Shown one piece after another: positions 17,928 to 31,678 of a stretch of DNA of 64,000 nt (positions are counted from its first letter, which is position 1; the number at the start of each line of letters is the position of its first letter). The stretch covers positions 3,038,001 through 3,102,000 of the forward strand of contig NZ_JAAGOW010000001.1 of assembly GCF_010499245.1 (NCBI RefSeq), written 5' to 3'. The notes beneath the pieces are model-generated. The model searched no databases and was not told the DNA's origin. It worked only from the letters and a program-made list of their open reading frames with translations. A program made the translations under genes and the position numbers. Origin of the DNA: Variovorax sp. WS11. Lineage in GTDB: Bacteria > Pseudomonadota > Gammaproteobacteria > Burkholderiales > Burkholderiaceae_C.

Positions 17928-19664
17928 CTACAGGCGGATCTGCTGGATGAGGTCGAGCGCGCGCTGCTGCTTGGCGTTGGGCGTGGTGAGGACCTCGAAG
18001 GTCGGCGCCTCGGGGCCGGCCTGTGGGGCTCGGCAGGTATTGCGCGCGATGGTGGCGAGCTCGGCCATCAGGGTGGAGAAGCTGTGCACGGGCGTGCCGT
18101 CGTCCAGGGTGTGGCGGGCTGCCTTGGCCAGCGCCGCCTTGGAACGCGTGGCCGGCGCCACCGGGTCACGCGTGGCCTTGGCGCGCCGGTCGGTGTCGGC
18201 GAACATCAGCGGCGCCCAAGCCTCGCGCATGTGCCACTCGACGTAGTAGGCCAGCATGCACAGGAAGATGTGAGCCCGTACCCGATCGGCGGTGCGGTGG
18301 TGGATCGGGCGCACCTTTAGGTCGATCGTCTTGAGCGAGCGGAACGCGCGCTCGACGTTGGCGAGCGCCTTGTAGTTGCGCACGCAGTCGGCCGAGTCCA
18401 TCTGTGTGGGCGGCACCGACGTACGGATGATGTAAATGCCGTCCAGCGCCGCCTCGGCGGCAATGGCGTCTGTCTTGCGCGCGAAGGTAAAGGCGGTGTC
18501 GCCGATGGCCAACTCGAAGTGCTTGGCCATCTTGTACTGGTTGATCACCTTGCCCACGCGCAAGCCGATCTCATCCTTCCCGGCGAGCTTGCCCGCGTCC
18601 ACGCGGGCCTTGATCTTCTCGAGGTTGGCCTCGGTGGCCGCCAGTAACTCCTCGCGCTTGTGCGTGCGCAGCTTGGCAAGCTCCGGATTGCGGCATGCCA
18701 CCAGGCGCTCGCCCGGATAGTCCGGCGAGCTCAGCTCGAGCAGATTGCGCTCGTCGAACAGGTCCAGTTGCAGCTGCCCTTGCTCGACCAGCGCGCGGAT
18801 CGAGACGCTCTTCAGCGCCGTGATCCAGGCGATGCCGTCGCTCTCGCGCATCTCGTCAATGGCCTTGTTCGAGATCATTCCGCGGTCGCCCACCATCACC
18901 AGCTGCTCGATGCCGAAGTCCTCGCGCAGCCGCTTGACCTCGGGCATCAAGGTCTGGCTGTCGGCGACGTTGCCCTCGTGCACCGACACGGCCAGCGGGC
19001 AGCCGCGCGCATCGGTGAGCAGGCCGTAGTTGACCTGCAGCAGGCCCTTCTTGCCATCGCGGCTGTAGCCAAGCTTGGCCAGCGGACAGCAACTGCCCTC
19101 GAAGTAGCTGGAGGACAGGTCGTACAGCACCAGGCCACCGGGGCTCAGATGGCGCGAGGCGAGCTTCTTCTGGATGCGATCCTGGCGCTCGAGCAGCCAG
19201 TCCATCGCCGCATACAGATCATCCTCATCGGCGTCGGCGACACCGAAGTCCTCGGCCAGTGTCGTGGTGTGCCACCAGCGCGTGGTGGCGAGCTTCGTGT
19301 GCGGGGCGACGATGCGCGCGGCCACCATGGCCAGCACCAGCGCACGCTCGGCGCAGGGCTTGGAGGCCAGCAGCGAGGCCATCTCCAGGCTGGCCATCGC
19401 GGCGCCTGCTGCCTGCACATGGCCGTGGGGACGCGAGCGCGTGATCTGGAACGCCGAGGACACGGGCACGAAGGTCTCGCCCTGCAGCGAGCGCCGGATG
19501 ATCTCGATGAGCTCATCGGGCAGGTGCGACAGGTTGCCCAGGGTCTCGTTCTTGACCTTGCCGTCCTCGCGGTAGCTGCGGCGCAGCAGATGGGTGCGAT
19601 AGACCTGGTCCTTGTAGGTGCGCGTCGTAGTGACGACATGAGCGGTACCGGTTCGGGCTGCCAT
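17928..19664 (-). CDS. IS1634-family DDE transposase
   Basis: A 578-residue transposase. The N-terminal region (YRTHLLRRSYREDGKVKNETLGNLSHLP) is typical of the IS1634 group. Likely catalytic acids are Asp in LYDLSSSYFEG, Asp in VMVGDRGMISN and Glu in NVERAFRSLKTIDL, in the DDE order with the long beta-insertion of IS4-superfamily enzymes. I start at ATG 19664 (MAARTGTAHVV); GTG 19682 would add six residues. The frame is intact, with no stop or shift, so the element may still be active. An intrinsic terminator on the same strand lies upstream and may limit read-through. Confidence 0.93.
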   Translation of the reverse strand: MAARTGTAHVVTTTRTYKDQVYRTHLLRRSYREDGKVKNETLGNLSHLPDELIEIIRRSLQGETFVPVSSAFQITRSRPHGHVQAAGAAMASLEMASLLASKPCAERALVLAMVAARIVAPHTKLATTRWWHTTTLAEDFGVADADEDDLYAAMDWLLERQDRIQKKLASRHLSPGGLVLYDLSSSYFEGSCCPLAKLGYSRDGKKGLLQVNYGLLTDARGCPLAVSVHEGNVADSQTLMPEVKRLREDFGIEQLVMVGDRGMISNKAIDEMRESDGIAWITALKSVSIRALVEQGQLQLDLFDERNLLELSSPDYPGERLVACRNPELAKLRTHKREELLAATEANLEKIKARVDAGKLAGKDEIGLRVGKVINQYKMAKHFELAIGDTAFTFARKTDAIAAEAALDGIYIIRTSVPPTQMDSADCVRNYKALANVERAFRSLKTIDLKVRPIHHRTADRVRAHIFLCMLAYYVEWHMREAWAPLMFADTDRRAKATRDPVAPATRSKAALAKAARHTLDDGTPVHSFSTLMAELATIARNTCRAPQAGPEAPTFEVLTTPNAKQQRALDLIQQIRL

Positions 19665-19727
19665 GGAAACAACTCTAGTCACATATCATCAAACTTCAAG
19701 TCAATTTAGTGACTACATGTATCATCC

Positions 19728-19753
19728 AAAAAAATCCTCCAGAGAGGAGGATT
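19728..19753 (-). terminator. Intrinsic terminator inside the IS, upstream of the transposase
   Basis: On the minus strand an 8-bp perfect stem (arms AATCCTCC and GGAGGATT, plus-strand positions 19733-19740 and 19746-19753) with a 5-base loop is followed by seven T. It lies between the IS outer end and the transposase start. Transcripts entering from the acyl-CoA ligase/permease operon would meet it first, a known way insertion sequences avoid activation by outside promoters. Confidence 0.75.
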
Positions 19754-19799
19754 CATCAGCAGCGACAAGCACTTGCCGTAGTTGGAGTAACTACAGAGG

Positions 19800-19812
19800 G
19801 CGGGAACTTCGG
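19800..19812. repeat. IS right terminal inverted repeat
   Basis: Read inward it is CCGAAGTTCCCGC, the partner of the left end (10 of 13 identical). Confidence 0.7.
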
Positions 19813-19818
19813 TCATGC
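19813..19818. repeat. Target-site duplication, right copy
   Basis: TCATGC directly outside the right IS end, identical to 17843-17848. Confidence 0.85.
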
Positions 19819-20300
19819 CCATGAAGCCCAGGAAGCTCTCGCCCGAGCGGTGCCAGAGGTACAGGTTCTGGGGATTGCCGATCGGCGTGAGGGCAGAGCC
19901 TGCGTTCACGGCCAGCGCCTCCAGCACGACCAGCCGCGCCAGCGGCAGGTGGGCCTGCGCCGCCAGCACCCTTGTGAGCGGCACCAGCAGGAACAGGCTC
20001 ACGTCGTTGGTGACCAGCGCAGAGAGTCCTGCGGCGGTCGCGACGAGGAAGAAGACCAGGTGGCGCAGTTCGGTGGTGCGCGCGAGCAGTCGCGCGGCGA
20101 CGGACTGCAGCATGCCGCTGCGCTCGACGCCCTGCGTGATGGCGAGCAGGCCGGCCAGGGCGCCCACCGTCTGCCAGTCGATCAGCTTCAGGTAGTCCAG
20201 CGGCGCGCGCGGGCGCACGAAGGCGAAGACCACGGCCACCGCCAGCAGCACCCACAGGAGGCCGTGCCCGCCGCCGTGCTCGGCCGTGGCGGCCTCGGCT

Positions 20301-21848
20301 TCAGCGGGCGTCGCGCTCACGCAGCTCGCGCTTGAGCACCTTGCCGATCGCGCTGCGCGGGAGCTCGTCGATCAGGTGCAGGCGCGCGAGCCGCTGCGTC
20401 TTGCCGAGCTGGGCATTGGCCCATTGCAGCAGCGCCTCGCCCGGCGTTTCGTCGCCTGCGCGCCGCACCACGAAGGCCACCGGCGTCTCGCCCCATTGCT
20501 CCGAGGGCATGCCGACCACCGCGGCCTCGGCCACTGCCGCGTGGCCGCGCAGCACGGCTTCGAGGTCGCTCGGGTAGATGTTGAAGCCGCCGCTGATGAT
20601 CATGTCCTTCTTGCGGTCGAAGAGGGTGAGGAAGCCCTCCTCGTCGAAGCGACCGACGTCGCCGGTGCGGATGAAGCGTTTGCCTGCCGGGTCGAACCAC
20701 TCGGCCTCGCGCGTCTTCTCGGGCTGGCGGTGGTAGCCGACCATCATGCCGGCCGAATGGCCCACCACCTCGCCGGCCTCGCCGCGCGCGACCTCACGGC
20801 CCGATTCGTCGATCAGGCGGATGTCGCTGCCCTCGGCCGGCTGGCCCACGGTGTGCAGCTTGTCGGGGTGCAGGTGCGCTTCGAGGATGCAGGTGCCGCC
20901 GCCCTCGGTCATGCCGTAGAACTCGACCAGGCCGCCGGGCCAGCGCTTCAGCACATCGGCCTTGAGCGCGGCGCCGAAGGGAGCGCTGGTGCTGAACTTG
21001 AAGCGGAAGCTGGAGAGGTCGTGCTTGTCGAAGGCCGGGTGCGCCATCAGGCGCTGGTACTGCACCGGCACCAGCATCGTGTGGGTCACGCGATGCCGCT
21101 CGGCCAGCGCCAGGTAGCCGGCGGCGTCGAACTTCGGCATCAGCAGCACGCAGCCGCCGTAGGCGAGGGTGGGGAAGAAGACCACCAGCGTGGTGTTGGA
21201 GTACAGCGGCGTCGACAGCAGCGTCACGGTGTCGGGCCCGTAGCCGTACTTGGCGCCGCGCTGCACGTGGGCCCAGCGCATGCCGTGGCCCTGCACGATG
21301 CCCTTGGGCTCGCCGGTGGTGCCGGAGGAATAGATGATATTGAAGGGCCAGGCGGGCTGCGGCTCGACGGCTTGCGGCCGCGCGCCCGTCGGGGCCAGCC
21401 AGGCGGCCTCGAAGGCCTGCCCGGCCGCGGAGGCGTCGAGCGCGATGCGCGGGATGGCGTCCTTCTCCGGCGCGCCGATCACCTCGGCTGCCGCGGCGTC
21501 GAGGAAGAGGATGCGCGCCTGAGCGTCCTCGATCATCCTGGCGAGGCTGGCGGGCGTGGAGCCGGGCGCCAGCGGCGCGACCGCGATGCCGGCGCGCAAG
21601 GCGCCGAGGAACAGTGCGGCGTACTGCGTGCTCGAGGCGGCGCAGATCGCGATGGCGTCGCCCGCGCGCAGGCCGTCGCGCTGCAGGCTCGCGGCCACGC
21701 GGTCCATCAGCGCATCGAGCGCGCCGTAGTCCAGCGTTCGTTGGGAATCGGCGAGCGCAGCGCGGGACGGGGCTTCCTGCGCATGCAGGCGGATCAGATC
21801 GGCGATGGCGCCGAACTCGCGTGCCATCGCGGCGTCGATCGCGCTCAT
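20301..21848 (-). CDS. Class I adenylate-forming acyl-CoA synthetase/ligase
   Basis: A 515-residue ANL-superfamily enzyme. Motifs: P-loop YSSGTTGEPKG (about 185), EFYGMTEGGG, the hinge region RFIRTGDVGRFDEEGFLTLFDRKKDMIISGGFNIYPSDLE, and the catalytic C-terminal Lys in PRSAIGKVLKRELR. It activates a carboxylic acid as acyl-AMP and then transfers it to CoA; motifs do not fix the chain or ring type. It overlaps the permease gene downstream, so an uptake-and-activation pair for a carboxylate existed before the IS landed. LipA follows upstream on the same strand with a 13-base gap. Confidence 0.92.
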   Translation of the reverse strand: MSAIDAAMAREFGAIADLIRLHAQEAPSRAALADSQRTLDYGALDALMDRVAASLQRDGLRAGDAIAICAASSTQYAALFLGALRAGIAVAPLAPGSTPASLARMIEDAQARILFLDAAAAEVIGAPEKDAIPRIALDASAAGQAFEAAWLAPTGARPQAVEPQPAWPFNIIYSSGTTGEPKGIVQGHGMRWAHVQRGAKYGYGPDTVTLLSTPLYSNTTLVVFFPTLAYGGCVLLMPKFDAAGYLALAERHRVTHTMLVPVQYQRLMAHPAFDKHDLSSFRFKFSTSAPFGAALKADVLKRWPGGLVEFYGMTEGGGTCILEAHLHPDKLHTVGQPAEGSDIRLIDESGREVARGEAGEVVGHSAGMMVGYHRQPEKTREAEWFDPAGKRFIRTGDVGRFDEEGFLTLFDRKKDMIISGGFNIYPSDLEAVLRGHAAVAEAAVVGMPSEQWGETPVAFVVRRAGDETPGEALLQWANAQLGKTQRLARLHLIDELPRSAIGKVLKRELRERDAR

Positions 21849-21861
21849 CCGCGGGCTCCCC

Positions 21862-22842
21862 TCAGACGCCGGCGGCGTGCGCCTGCTGGTCGGCGTGGTA
21901 GCTGCTGCGCACCATCGCGCCCACCGCGGCGTGGCTGAAGCCCATCTTGTAGGCCTCTTCCTCGAACATCTTGAAGGTGTCGGGATGCACGTAGCGGCGC
22001 ACCGGGAGATGGCTGCTGCTGGGCGCGAGGTACTGGCCGATGGTCAGCATGTCGATGTCGTGCGCGCGCATGTCGCGCATGACCTGCAGGATCTCCTCGT
22101 CGCTCTCGCCCAGGCCGACCATGATGCCGCTCTTGGTCGGCACCTTCGGATGCAGGGCCTTGAACTTCTTCAGCAGGTTGAGGCTGAACTGGTAGTCGCT
22201 GCCCGGACGCGCTTCCTTGTAGAGGCGCGGCGCGGTCTCGAGGTTGTGGTTCATGACGTCCGGCGGCGCGGCCTTGAGAATCTCGAGCGCGCGGTCGTCG
22301 CGGCCGCGGAAGTCGGGCACCAGGATCTCGATCTGCGTCTGCGGCGAGAGCTCGCGGATGTTGCGGATGCAGTCCACGAAGTGCTGGCTGCCGCCGTCGC
22401 GCAGGTCGTCGCGGTCCACGCTGGTGATCACCACGTACTTGAGGCGCAGCTTGGCGATGGTCTTGGCGAGGTTGAGGGGCTCGTCCTGGTCCAGCGGGTC
22501 GGGCCGGCCGTGGCCCACGTCGCAGAAGGGGCAGCGCCGGGTGCACTTGTCGCCCATGATCATGAAGGTGGCGGTGCCCTTGCCGAAGCATTCGCCGATG
22601 TTGGGGCAGGAGGCCTCTTCGCAGACGGTGTGCAGGTTGCTTTCGCGCAGGATCTGCTTGATCTCGTAGAAGCGCGTGCTCGGGCTGCCGGCCTTGACGC
22701 GGATCCACTCGGGCTTCTTGAGCACCTCGCCCTGCACCACCTTCACCGGGATGCGCGAGAGCTTGGCCGCGGCCTTCTGCTTGGCCAGCGGGTTGTAGGT
22801 GGCGGGGCCTTGGGCGTCGCGGACGACTTCGGGGGTGCTCAT
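21862..22842 (-). CDS. lipA: Lipoyl synthase LipA
   Basis: A 326-residue radical-SAM enzyme that inserts two sulfurs into octanoyl groups on lipoyl domains. It carries both cluster motifs: the auxiliary set [12 protein letters not shown] and the radical-SAM set [40 protein letters not shown] and [15 protein letters not shown] are LipA hallmarks, and the conserved C-terminal Ser lies in [12 protein letters not shown] 22842 ([11 protein letters not shown]) is chosen; the longer open frame upstream belongs to another frame of lipB. It follows lipB in a lipB-lipA unit. Confidence 0.97.
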   Translation of the reverse strand: MSTPEVVRDAQGPATYNPLAKQKAAAKLSRIPVKVVQGEVLKKPEWIRVKAGSPSTRFYEIKQILRESNLHTVCEEASCPNIGECFGKGTATFMIMGDKCTRRCPFCDVGHGRPDPLDQDEPLNLAKTIAKLRLKYVVITSVDRDDLRDGGSQHFVDCIRNIRELSPQTQIEILVPDFRGRDDRALEILKAAPPDVMNHNLETAPRLYKEARPGSDYQFSLNLLKKFKALHPKVPTKSGIMVGLGESDEEILQVMRDMRAHDIDMLTIGQYLAPSSSHLPVRRYVHPDTFKMFEEEAYKMGFSHAAVGAMVRSSYHADQQAHAAGV

Positions 22843-22859
22843 GGGTGCGTGGGCGGGGC

Positions 22860-23537
22860 TCAGGGCGCGAGGTAGATGGCGAGCTTGCTGGCCAGCACCT
22901 GCGCGGCTTCGTCCCAGGTTGTTTGAACGCCGATTGTAGAAAGGTCGACGGTTTTCAGGCCAGGGTAGCCGCAAGGGTTGATGCGGGAGAAGGGTTCGAG
23001 GTCCATCGCGACGTTGAGCGCGACGCCGTGGTAGGTGCGGTGGCGGGTGATCTTGATGCCGAGGGCGGCGATCTTGCCGAGGCCGTGGAAGGGGGCGGGG
23101 TCCCCCTGTGGTGAGGGCTGCAGCCGTGCATGCGAAAACGGATCGTCCAACCGGACGTAGATACCCGGCGCCCCGCCCACGCGGTGCCCGGTCACCGCGA
23201 AATGCGCCAGCGTGCGGATCACCGACTCCTCGATGCGATACACATACTCCTTGACGTAGTAGCCCGCACGCTTGAGGTCGATCAGCGGATAGGCCACCAC
23301 CTGCCCCGGCCCGTGGTAGGTCACCTGCCCGCCGCGATCGGTCTGCACCACGGGGATCTCGCCGGGATTCAGCACATGGTCGGCCTTGCCGGCCAGGCCC
23401 TGCGTGTAGACCGGCGAGTGCTCGCAGATCCACAGCAGGTCGGCCGATTCCGGCGTGCGGCCCTGCGTCAGGCGCTGCATCGCCGCATAGATGGGCGCGT
23501 AGTCGACCTGGCCGAGCCAGTCGACCTCGAGCGTCAC
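22860..23537 (-). CDS. lipB: Lipoyl(octanoyl) transferase LipB
   Basis: A 225-residue enzyme that moves octanoate from ACP to apo-lipoyl domains. The catalytic Lys is in [12 protein letters not shown] and Cys in [33 protein letters not shown] is the family signature. About 20 extra residues ([20 protein letters not shown]) separate GIYVRL from GLGKIAALG compared with the E. coli protein, an insertion usual in betaproteobacteria. Start is GTG 23537, overlapping the ybeD stop by 4 bases. Confidence 0.96.
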   Translation of the reverse strand: MTLEVDWLGQVDYAPIYAAMQRLTQGRTPESADLLWICEHSPVYTQGLAGKADHVLNPGEIPVVQTDRGGQVTYHGPGQVVAYPLIDLKRAGYYVKEYVYRIEESVIRTLAHFAVTGHRVGGAPGIYVRLDDPFSHARLQPSPQGDPAPFHGLGKIAALGIKITRHRTYHGVALNVAMDLEPFSRINPCGYPGLKTVDLSTIGVQTTWDEAAQVLASKLAIYLAP

Positions 23538-23830
23538 AGCACCACCTTGACCATCGGATGCGCAGTGAGCGCGCGGTAGATGTCGTCCAGCTGCTCGCGG
23601 CTGGTGGCGGTCACGGTGATCGTCACGCCCAGGTAGTTGCCTGCCTTGCTGTTGCGCAGCTCGACGGTGCTGGCGTCGAAGGCCGGATCGAACTGCTGGG
23701 CAATCTGCGTGATGGCATGCACGAAGCCGTCGGCCTTGGCGCCCATCACCTTGATCGGGAACTGCGAGGGGTACTCGATCAGCGATTCCTTGCGCGCGTC
23801 GATCGGGGTGTCGGAAGGGGGGGGGGTCAT
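23534..23830 (-). CDS. DUF493 (YbeD) family protein
   Basis: A 98-residue protein with the ACT-like YbeD fold: [58 protein letters not shown] in outline. The family sits next to lipB in many proteobacteria and its role is unknown. The ATG at 23830 overlaps the aminotransferase stop by 4 bases and its stop overlaps lipB. It probably acts as a small regulatory or allosteric partner, but nothing in the sequence proves this. Confidence 0.93.
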   Translation of the reverse strand: MTPPPSDTPIDARKESLIEYPSQFPIKVMGAKADGFVHAITQIAQQFDPAFDASTVELRNSKAGNYLGVTITVTATSREQLDDIYRALTAHPMVKVVL

Positions 23831-24732
23831 GCTGTCACTCCGTGGTCGTGCGCGCTGCGTTCCTTGGCGCGCTGGTAGCCGGCATCGATGGCCTGGAAGA
23901 CCGGGCCCGTGCGGCCCGTGCCGATGGGCTCGCCGTCGAGCGTGACGACCGGCAGCACCTCCTTGGTGGCCGAGGACAGCAGCAACTCGTCGGCGCCGAA
24001 GACTTCGTCGCGCGCGATGCGGCGCAGCGAGAAGGGGATGCCGGCCTCGCCGCAGATGCGCTCGATCAGGCCGTAGCGGATGCCCGCGAGCACCAGCTCG
24101 TCCTTGGGAGGGCCGCTCACCGCGCCGTCCTTCACCACCCAGACGTTGCTCGACGAGGCCTCGCTCAGCCAGTCGCCGCGGAACATGACGGTCTCGGCTG
24201 CGCCGGCCTCCACGCTGATCTGCCGCGCCAGCACCGCGCCCAGCAGGCTGGTGCTCTTGATGTGCGCCTTTTGCCAGCGGAAGTCCTGCGCGCTGACGCA
24301 GGCCACGCCCTTGGCGCGCGCCGCGTCGGGCACCGGCTTCAGCGGGTTGAGCATCACGAACACGGTGGGCACGAGGCCCTGGGGCATCGCGTGTTCGCGC
24401 GGCGCAACGCCACGCGTGACCTGGATGTAGAGCGCCTGCACGGCGGCGCGCTGCTCGGCGGGGCTGGCCTCGACCAGGCGCATCGCGATCGCTTGCCATT
24501 CCTCGCGCGTGAGCGGGTTGGTAATGCGCAGCTCGGCCAGCGAGCGGTCCAGCCGCGCCATGTGTTCCTCGAAGCAGAAGGGCGCGCCGCCGTAGACGGG
24601 CACCACTTCATAGACGCCGTCGCCGAAGATGAAGCCGCGGTCCAGCACGCTGATTTTGGCGTCGCGCAGCGGCGTGTAGACGCCGTCGAGATAGCAGAGA
24701 GAATCGGGGAGAGCTTCGGCGATCGGGTGCAT
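23827..24732 (-). CDS. dat: PLP-dependent class IV aminotransferase (D-alanine aminotransferase-like)
   Basis: A 301-residue fold-type IV PLP enzyme. Marks: [29 protein letters not shown] at the N-terminus, [13 protein letters not shown] (the D-amino-acid aminotransferase form), PLP Lys in [15 protein letters not shown], and [10 protein letters not shown]. It most resembles D-amino-acid aminotransferase; a branched-chain or 4-amino-4-deoxychorismate lyase relative is less likely given RGVAPREH. First gene of the dat-ybeD-lipB-lipA run, all linked by short overlaps or gaps. Confidence 0.88.
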   Translation of the reverse strand: MHPIAEALPDSLCYLDGVYTPLRDAKISVLDRGFIFGDGVYEVVPVYGGAPFCFEEHMARLDRSLAELRITNPLTREEWQAIAMRLVEASPAEQRAAVQALYIQVTRGVAPREHAMPQGLVPTVFVMLNPLKPVPDAARAKGVACVSAQDFRWQKAHIKSTSLLGAVLARQISVEAGAAETVMFRGDWLSEASSSNVWVVKDGAVSGPPKDELVLAGIRYGLIERICGEAGIPFSLRRIARDEVFGADELLLSSATKEVLPVVTLDGEPIGTGRTGPVFQAIDAGYQRAKERSAHDHGVTA

Positions 24733-24823
24733 GAGGGATTATGGTGGGGGCTGCGCTGTGCTTTCCAATGCCTGCCCTGGCGCCCGCGTGATCGGCAAGG
24801 GTGTTGGCAAACCTGACGGGAAG

Positions 24824-24855
24824 CTGGCAAAGGGCCGTGGGTTTCTACTTATAAT
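24824..24855 (+). promoter_or_regulatory. atpI: Candidate promoter of the atp operon
   Basis: An exact TATAAT lies at 24850-24855, 47 bases before the atpI start. The best -35 candidate is CTGGCA at 24824-24829, with a long 20-base spacer, so the -35 is uncertain. The surrounding 24845-24900 region is A/T-rich for this genome. Confidence 0.5.
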
Positions 24856-24902
24856 CAGCGGCTTTGTAGAATTTCTGGGTCGTCATCCGGGCTTCATTCG
24901 AT

Positions 24903-25385
24903 ATGAAAACAATTGCCCGCGATGCGCATGTTCATGAGGACGGACAAGACCCGGATGCCGACTTCAAGCCGCTGACTGCCGAGGAGGCCCAGCGGCTGCG
25001 CGAGCGGAAACCGCTGATCTCGCCGTGGCGCGTGATCGCGATCCAGGTCGCGGCGGGGCTGCTGGTGGCATTGGCCGCCTGGGGCTTGTCGGGGAGGCAG
25101 AATTTGGGGTGGTCCGCCGGATACGGCGCATTGGCGGTGGTGATTCCCTCCGCGGTGTTCGCAAGAGGACTGACGGGGAGGTTTTCTTCGCTGAATGCGG
25201 GCACCGCGGTGCTCGGGTTCTTCTTGTGGGAAATGGTCAAGCTGGTCTTGTCGGTGGCGATGCTGCTCGCCGCGCCGAGACTGATAACGGAACTGAGTTG
25301 GCCGGCGATGCTGGTGGGCTTGGTGGTGACAATGAAGGCGGCGTGGGTGGCGGTAATGCTGGCGCCCAAACGCCCGAAAATTTAA
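24903..25385 (+). CDS. atpI: ATP synthase subunit I (AtpI)
   Basis: A 160-residue membrane protein with a charged 40-residue N-terminus, then four hydrophobic segments (VIAIQVAAGLLVALAAWGLS, GYGALAVVIPSAVFARGL, AVLGFFLWEMVKLVLSVAMLLAA, WPAMLVGLVVTMKAAWVAVML). WEMVKLVLSVAML is typical of AtpI. It helps assemble the c-ring and may carry Mg2+; it is dispensable in several species. First gene of the operon, 13 bases before atpB. Confidence 0.9.
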   Translation: MKTIARDAHVHEDGQDPDADFKPLTAEEAQRLRERKPLISPWRVIAIQVAAGLLVALAAWGLSGRQNLGWSAGYGALAVVIPSAVFARGLTGRFSSLNAGTAVLGFFLWEMVKLVLSVAMLLAAPRLITELSWPAMLVGLVVTMKAAWVAVMLAPKRPKI

Positions 25386-25398
25386 AGACGAGTAACGG

Positions 25399-26603
<1,205 letters not shown>

Positions 26604-26693
26604 TTGAGCGCAGGCTTCTCGTCGAAACCGCTGCAGACCTTTCTTCCTCATGAAGAACGGCGCCGGATTTCAATCCCAAAGAGAGGGTGAAAA

Positions 26694-27164
26694 GTGAGCA
26701 TTACCGGTACCCTGATCGTCCAGATGATCGTGTTCCTGATTCTTGTCGGGTTCACGATGAAGTTCGTGTGGCCGCCGATCGCCAAGGCGCTGGATGACCG
26801 TGCCCAGAAGATCGCCGAAGGCCTGGCCGCAGCCGACAAGGCCAAGGTCGCGTTGTCGGAAGCGGACAAGCGGGTGGAAGTCGAGCTGGGCAAGGCACGC
26901 AACGAGTCGGCGCAGCGCCTGGCCGATGCCGAACGCCGTGCGCAGGCCATCGTTGAAGAGGCCAAGGCCCGCGCCACGGAAGAAGGCAACAAGATCGTGG
27001 CGGCCGCCCGCGCCGAAGCCGAGCAACAGGCCGTGAAGGCGCGCGAGACGCTGCGCGAGCAGGTGGCCGTGCTGGCCGTCAAGGGCGCCGAGCAGATCCT
27101 GCGCAAGGAAGTGAATCCGGCCGTGCACGCCGATCTGCTTTCGCGGCTGCAGACCGAACTCTGA
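26694..27164 (+). CDS. atpF: F0F1 ATP synthase subunit b
   Basis: A 156-residue peripheral-stalk subunit. One N-terminal membrane helix ([30 protein letters not shown]) is followed by a long charged coiled coil with the alanine/glutamate pattern of b subunits. Start is GTG 26694, preceded by GAGAGGGTGAAAA. It lies 90 bases after atpE and overlaps no gene. Confidence 0.96.
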   Translation: MSITGTLIVQMIVFLILVGFTMKFVWPPIAKALDDRAQKIAEGLAAADKAKVALSEADKRVEVELGKARNESAQRLADAERRAQAIVEEAKARATEEGNKIVAAARAEAEQQAVKARETLREQVAVLAVKGAEQILRKEVNPAVHADLLSRLQTEL

Positions 27165-27174
27165 AACGGACGCC

Positions 27175-27705
27175 ATGGCTGAACTCGCCACCATTGCACG
27201 CCCCTACGCCGAAGCGCTGTTCAAGGCGTCTTCGACGGACCTCGCCGGCGCCGGCGCATGGCTCGAGAGGGTCGCGGCCATCGCCGCCAATCCCGAGCTG
27301 CAGCAGTTCGCCGACAACCCCAAGGCCACGCCCGAGCAGGTGCTGGGTGTGATTGCCGGCGCCAACGGCGCTGCGCTGCCCCCGGCCGCCAACAACTTCC
27401 TGATGGCGCTGCTCGAGAACGGCCGCTTCACCGCGCTGCCGGAGATCGCCAGGCAGTTCCGGGCCCTGGCGAATGCGCAGAGCGGCTCGTCCGATGCGGT
27501 GGTGTACAGCGCCTTTCCGATCGACGCCGCTTCGCTCAACGGCGTGGCCGCCGCGCTCGAAAAGCGCTTCGGCCGCAAGCTGCAGGTCACCGTCGAGCAG
27601 GACCCGTCCCTGATCGGTGGCATCCGCGTGGTGGTGGGTGACGAGGTGCTCGACACCTCCGTCAAGGCGCGCCTCGAACAAATGAAAGTTGCGCTGGCAG
27701 CCTGA
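27175..27705 (+). CDS. atpH: F0F1 ATP synthase subunit delta
   Basis: A 176-residue subunit joining F1 to the b dimer. [14 protein letters not shown] at the N-terminus and [25 protein letters not shown] at the C-terminus are family signatures. It starts 10 bases after atpF. Confidence 0.96.
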   Translation: MAELATIARPYAEALFKASSTDLAGAGAWLERVAAIAANPELQQFADNPKATPEQVLGVIAGANGAALPPAANNFLMALLENGRFTALPEIARQFRALANAQSGSSDAVVYSAFPIDAASLNGVAAALEKRFGRKLQVTVEQDPSLIGGIRVVVGDEVLDTSVKARLEQMKVALAA

Positions 27706-27741
27706 GGCCGCCAGCCCCCTCAACGAAAGAAGGAAAGAGTC

Positions 27742-29295
<1,554 letters not shown>

Positions 29296-29313
29296 TCGAC
29301 CCAAGGAGTCCCA

Positions 29314-30189
29314 ATGGCAGCTGGTAAGGAAATCCGCGGCAAGATCAAATCGGTGGAGAACACCAAGAAGATCACCAAGGCCATGGAAATGGTGGCCGCG
29401 TCGAAGATGCGCAAGGCGCAGGAACGCATGCGCGCCGCCCGCCCCTACAGCGAGAAGATCCGCAACATCGCGGCCAACCTCGGCCAGGCGAACCCGGAGT
29501 ACACGCATGCCTTCATGAAGGTCAACGACGTGAAGGCCGCGGGCTTCATCGTCGTCACCACCGACAAGGGCCTGTGTGGCGGCATGAACACCAACGTGCT
29601 GCGCGCCGTGACGACCAAGCTGCGCGAGCAGCAGGCCGCCGGCGTCGCCGTCGAGGCGGTGGCCATCGGCAACAAGGGCCTGGGTTTCCTCAACCGCATC
29701 GGCGCTCGCGTGGTCTCGCATGTCACCCAGCTGGGCGACACCCCGCATCTCGACAAGCTGATCGGCCCGGTCAAGGTGCTGCTCGACGCGTACGCCGAAG
29801 GCAAGCTCAGCGCGGTCTACCTCTGCTACACCAAGTTCATCAACACGATGCGCCAGGAGTCGGTGGTCGAACAGCTGCTGCCGCTGGCCGCCGAGTCGTT
29901 GAAGATGGAAAAGGGCCAGCACTCGTGGGACTACATCTACGAGCCCGATGCGCAGAGCGTGATCGACGAACTGCTGGTGCGCTACGTCGAGTCGCTGGTG
30001 TACCAGGCCGTGGCCGAGAACATGGCGTCGGAACAGTCGGCGCGCATGGTCGCCATGAAGTCTGCGACTGACAACGCCGGCAACGTGATCGACGAGCTCA
30101 AGCTGGTCTACAACAAGACCCGCCAGGCCGGCATCACCAAAGAGCTGTCGGAGATCGTTTCGGGCGCTGCGGCGGCCGCAGGCGTTTGA
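29314..30189 (+). CDS. atpG: F0F1 ATP synthase subunit gamma
   Basis: A 291-residue rotor shaft subunit. The N-terminal helix [46 protein letters not shown] and the C-terminal [35 protein letters not shown] helix are diagnostic. AAGGAGTCCCA precedes the ATG. It lies between alpha and beta in the usual order. Confidence 0.97.
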   Translation: MAAGKEIRGKIKSVENTKKITKAMEMVAASKMRKAQERMRAARPYSEKIRNIAANLGQANPEYTHAFMKVNDVKAAGFIVVTTDKGLCGGMNTNVLRAVTTKLREQQAAGVAVEAVAIGNKGLGFLNRIGARVVSHVTQLGDTPHLDKLIGPVKVLLDAYAEGKLSAVYLCYTKFINTMRQESVVEQLLPLAAESLKMEKGQHSWDYIYEPDAQSVIDELLVRYVESLVYQAVAENMASEQSARMVAMKSATDNAGNVIDELKLVYNKTRQAGITKELSEIVSGAAAAAGV

Positions 30190-30223
30190 AGGCCTTCGGT
30201 CCCTCGACCTCAACCAGATTTAG

Positions 30224-31657
<1,434 letters not shown>

Positions 31658-31678
31658 GGCGGCTGCATAGGAACCCCG

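Larger units (their letters stand above)
17849..19812 (-). mobile_element. IS1634-family insertion sequence (1964 bp)
   Basis: The element carries one transposase gene (minus strand). Its ends are imperfect inverted repeats: left CCGAGATTCCCCC, right (read inward) CCGAAGTTCCCGC, 10 of 13 identical. It is bounded by the 6-bp direct repeat TCATGC. It inserted into an SLC13-type permease gene in the same orientation as that gene. The region upstream of the transposase (about 19683-19760) is clearly richer in A/T than the surroundings. Perfect duplication and an intact transposase suggest a recent insertion. Confidence 0.9.
19706..20320 (-). pseudogene. SLC13/ArsB-type permease, N-terminal part (split by IS)
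   Basis: N-terminal half of the broken anion permease, starting GTG 20320 and overlapping the stop of the upstream acyl-CoA ligase by 20 bases. Genuine sequence runs to GESFLGFMGM at the IS boundary (19813), about 169 codons; the last 36 residues to the stop at 19706 are IS sequence. Hydrophobic segments include GLLWVLLAVAVVFAFV, LVTNDVSLFLLVPLT and EALAVNAGSALTPIGNPQNLYLW, the last a hallmark of ArsB/NhaD/SLC13 proteins. The intact protein would be about 376 residues. Function is almost certainly lost. Confidence 0.88.

Noticed and set aside
18660..19709. A plus-strand open frame inside the IS
   Set aside because: It is the antisense of the transposase, with no recognisable domain or ribosome site.
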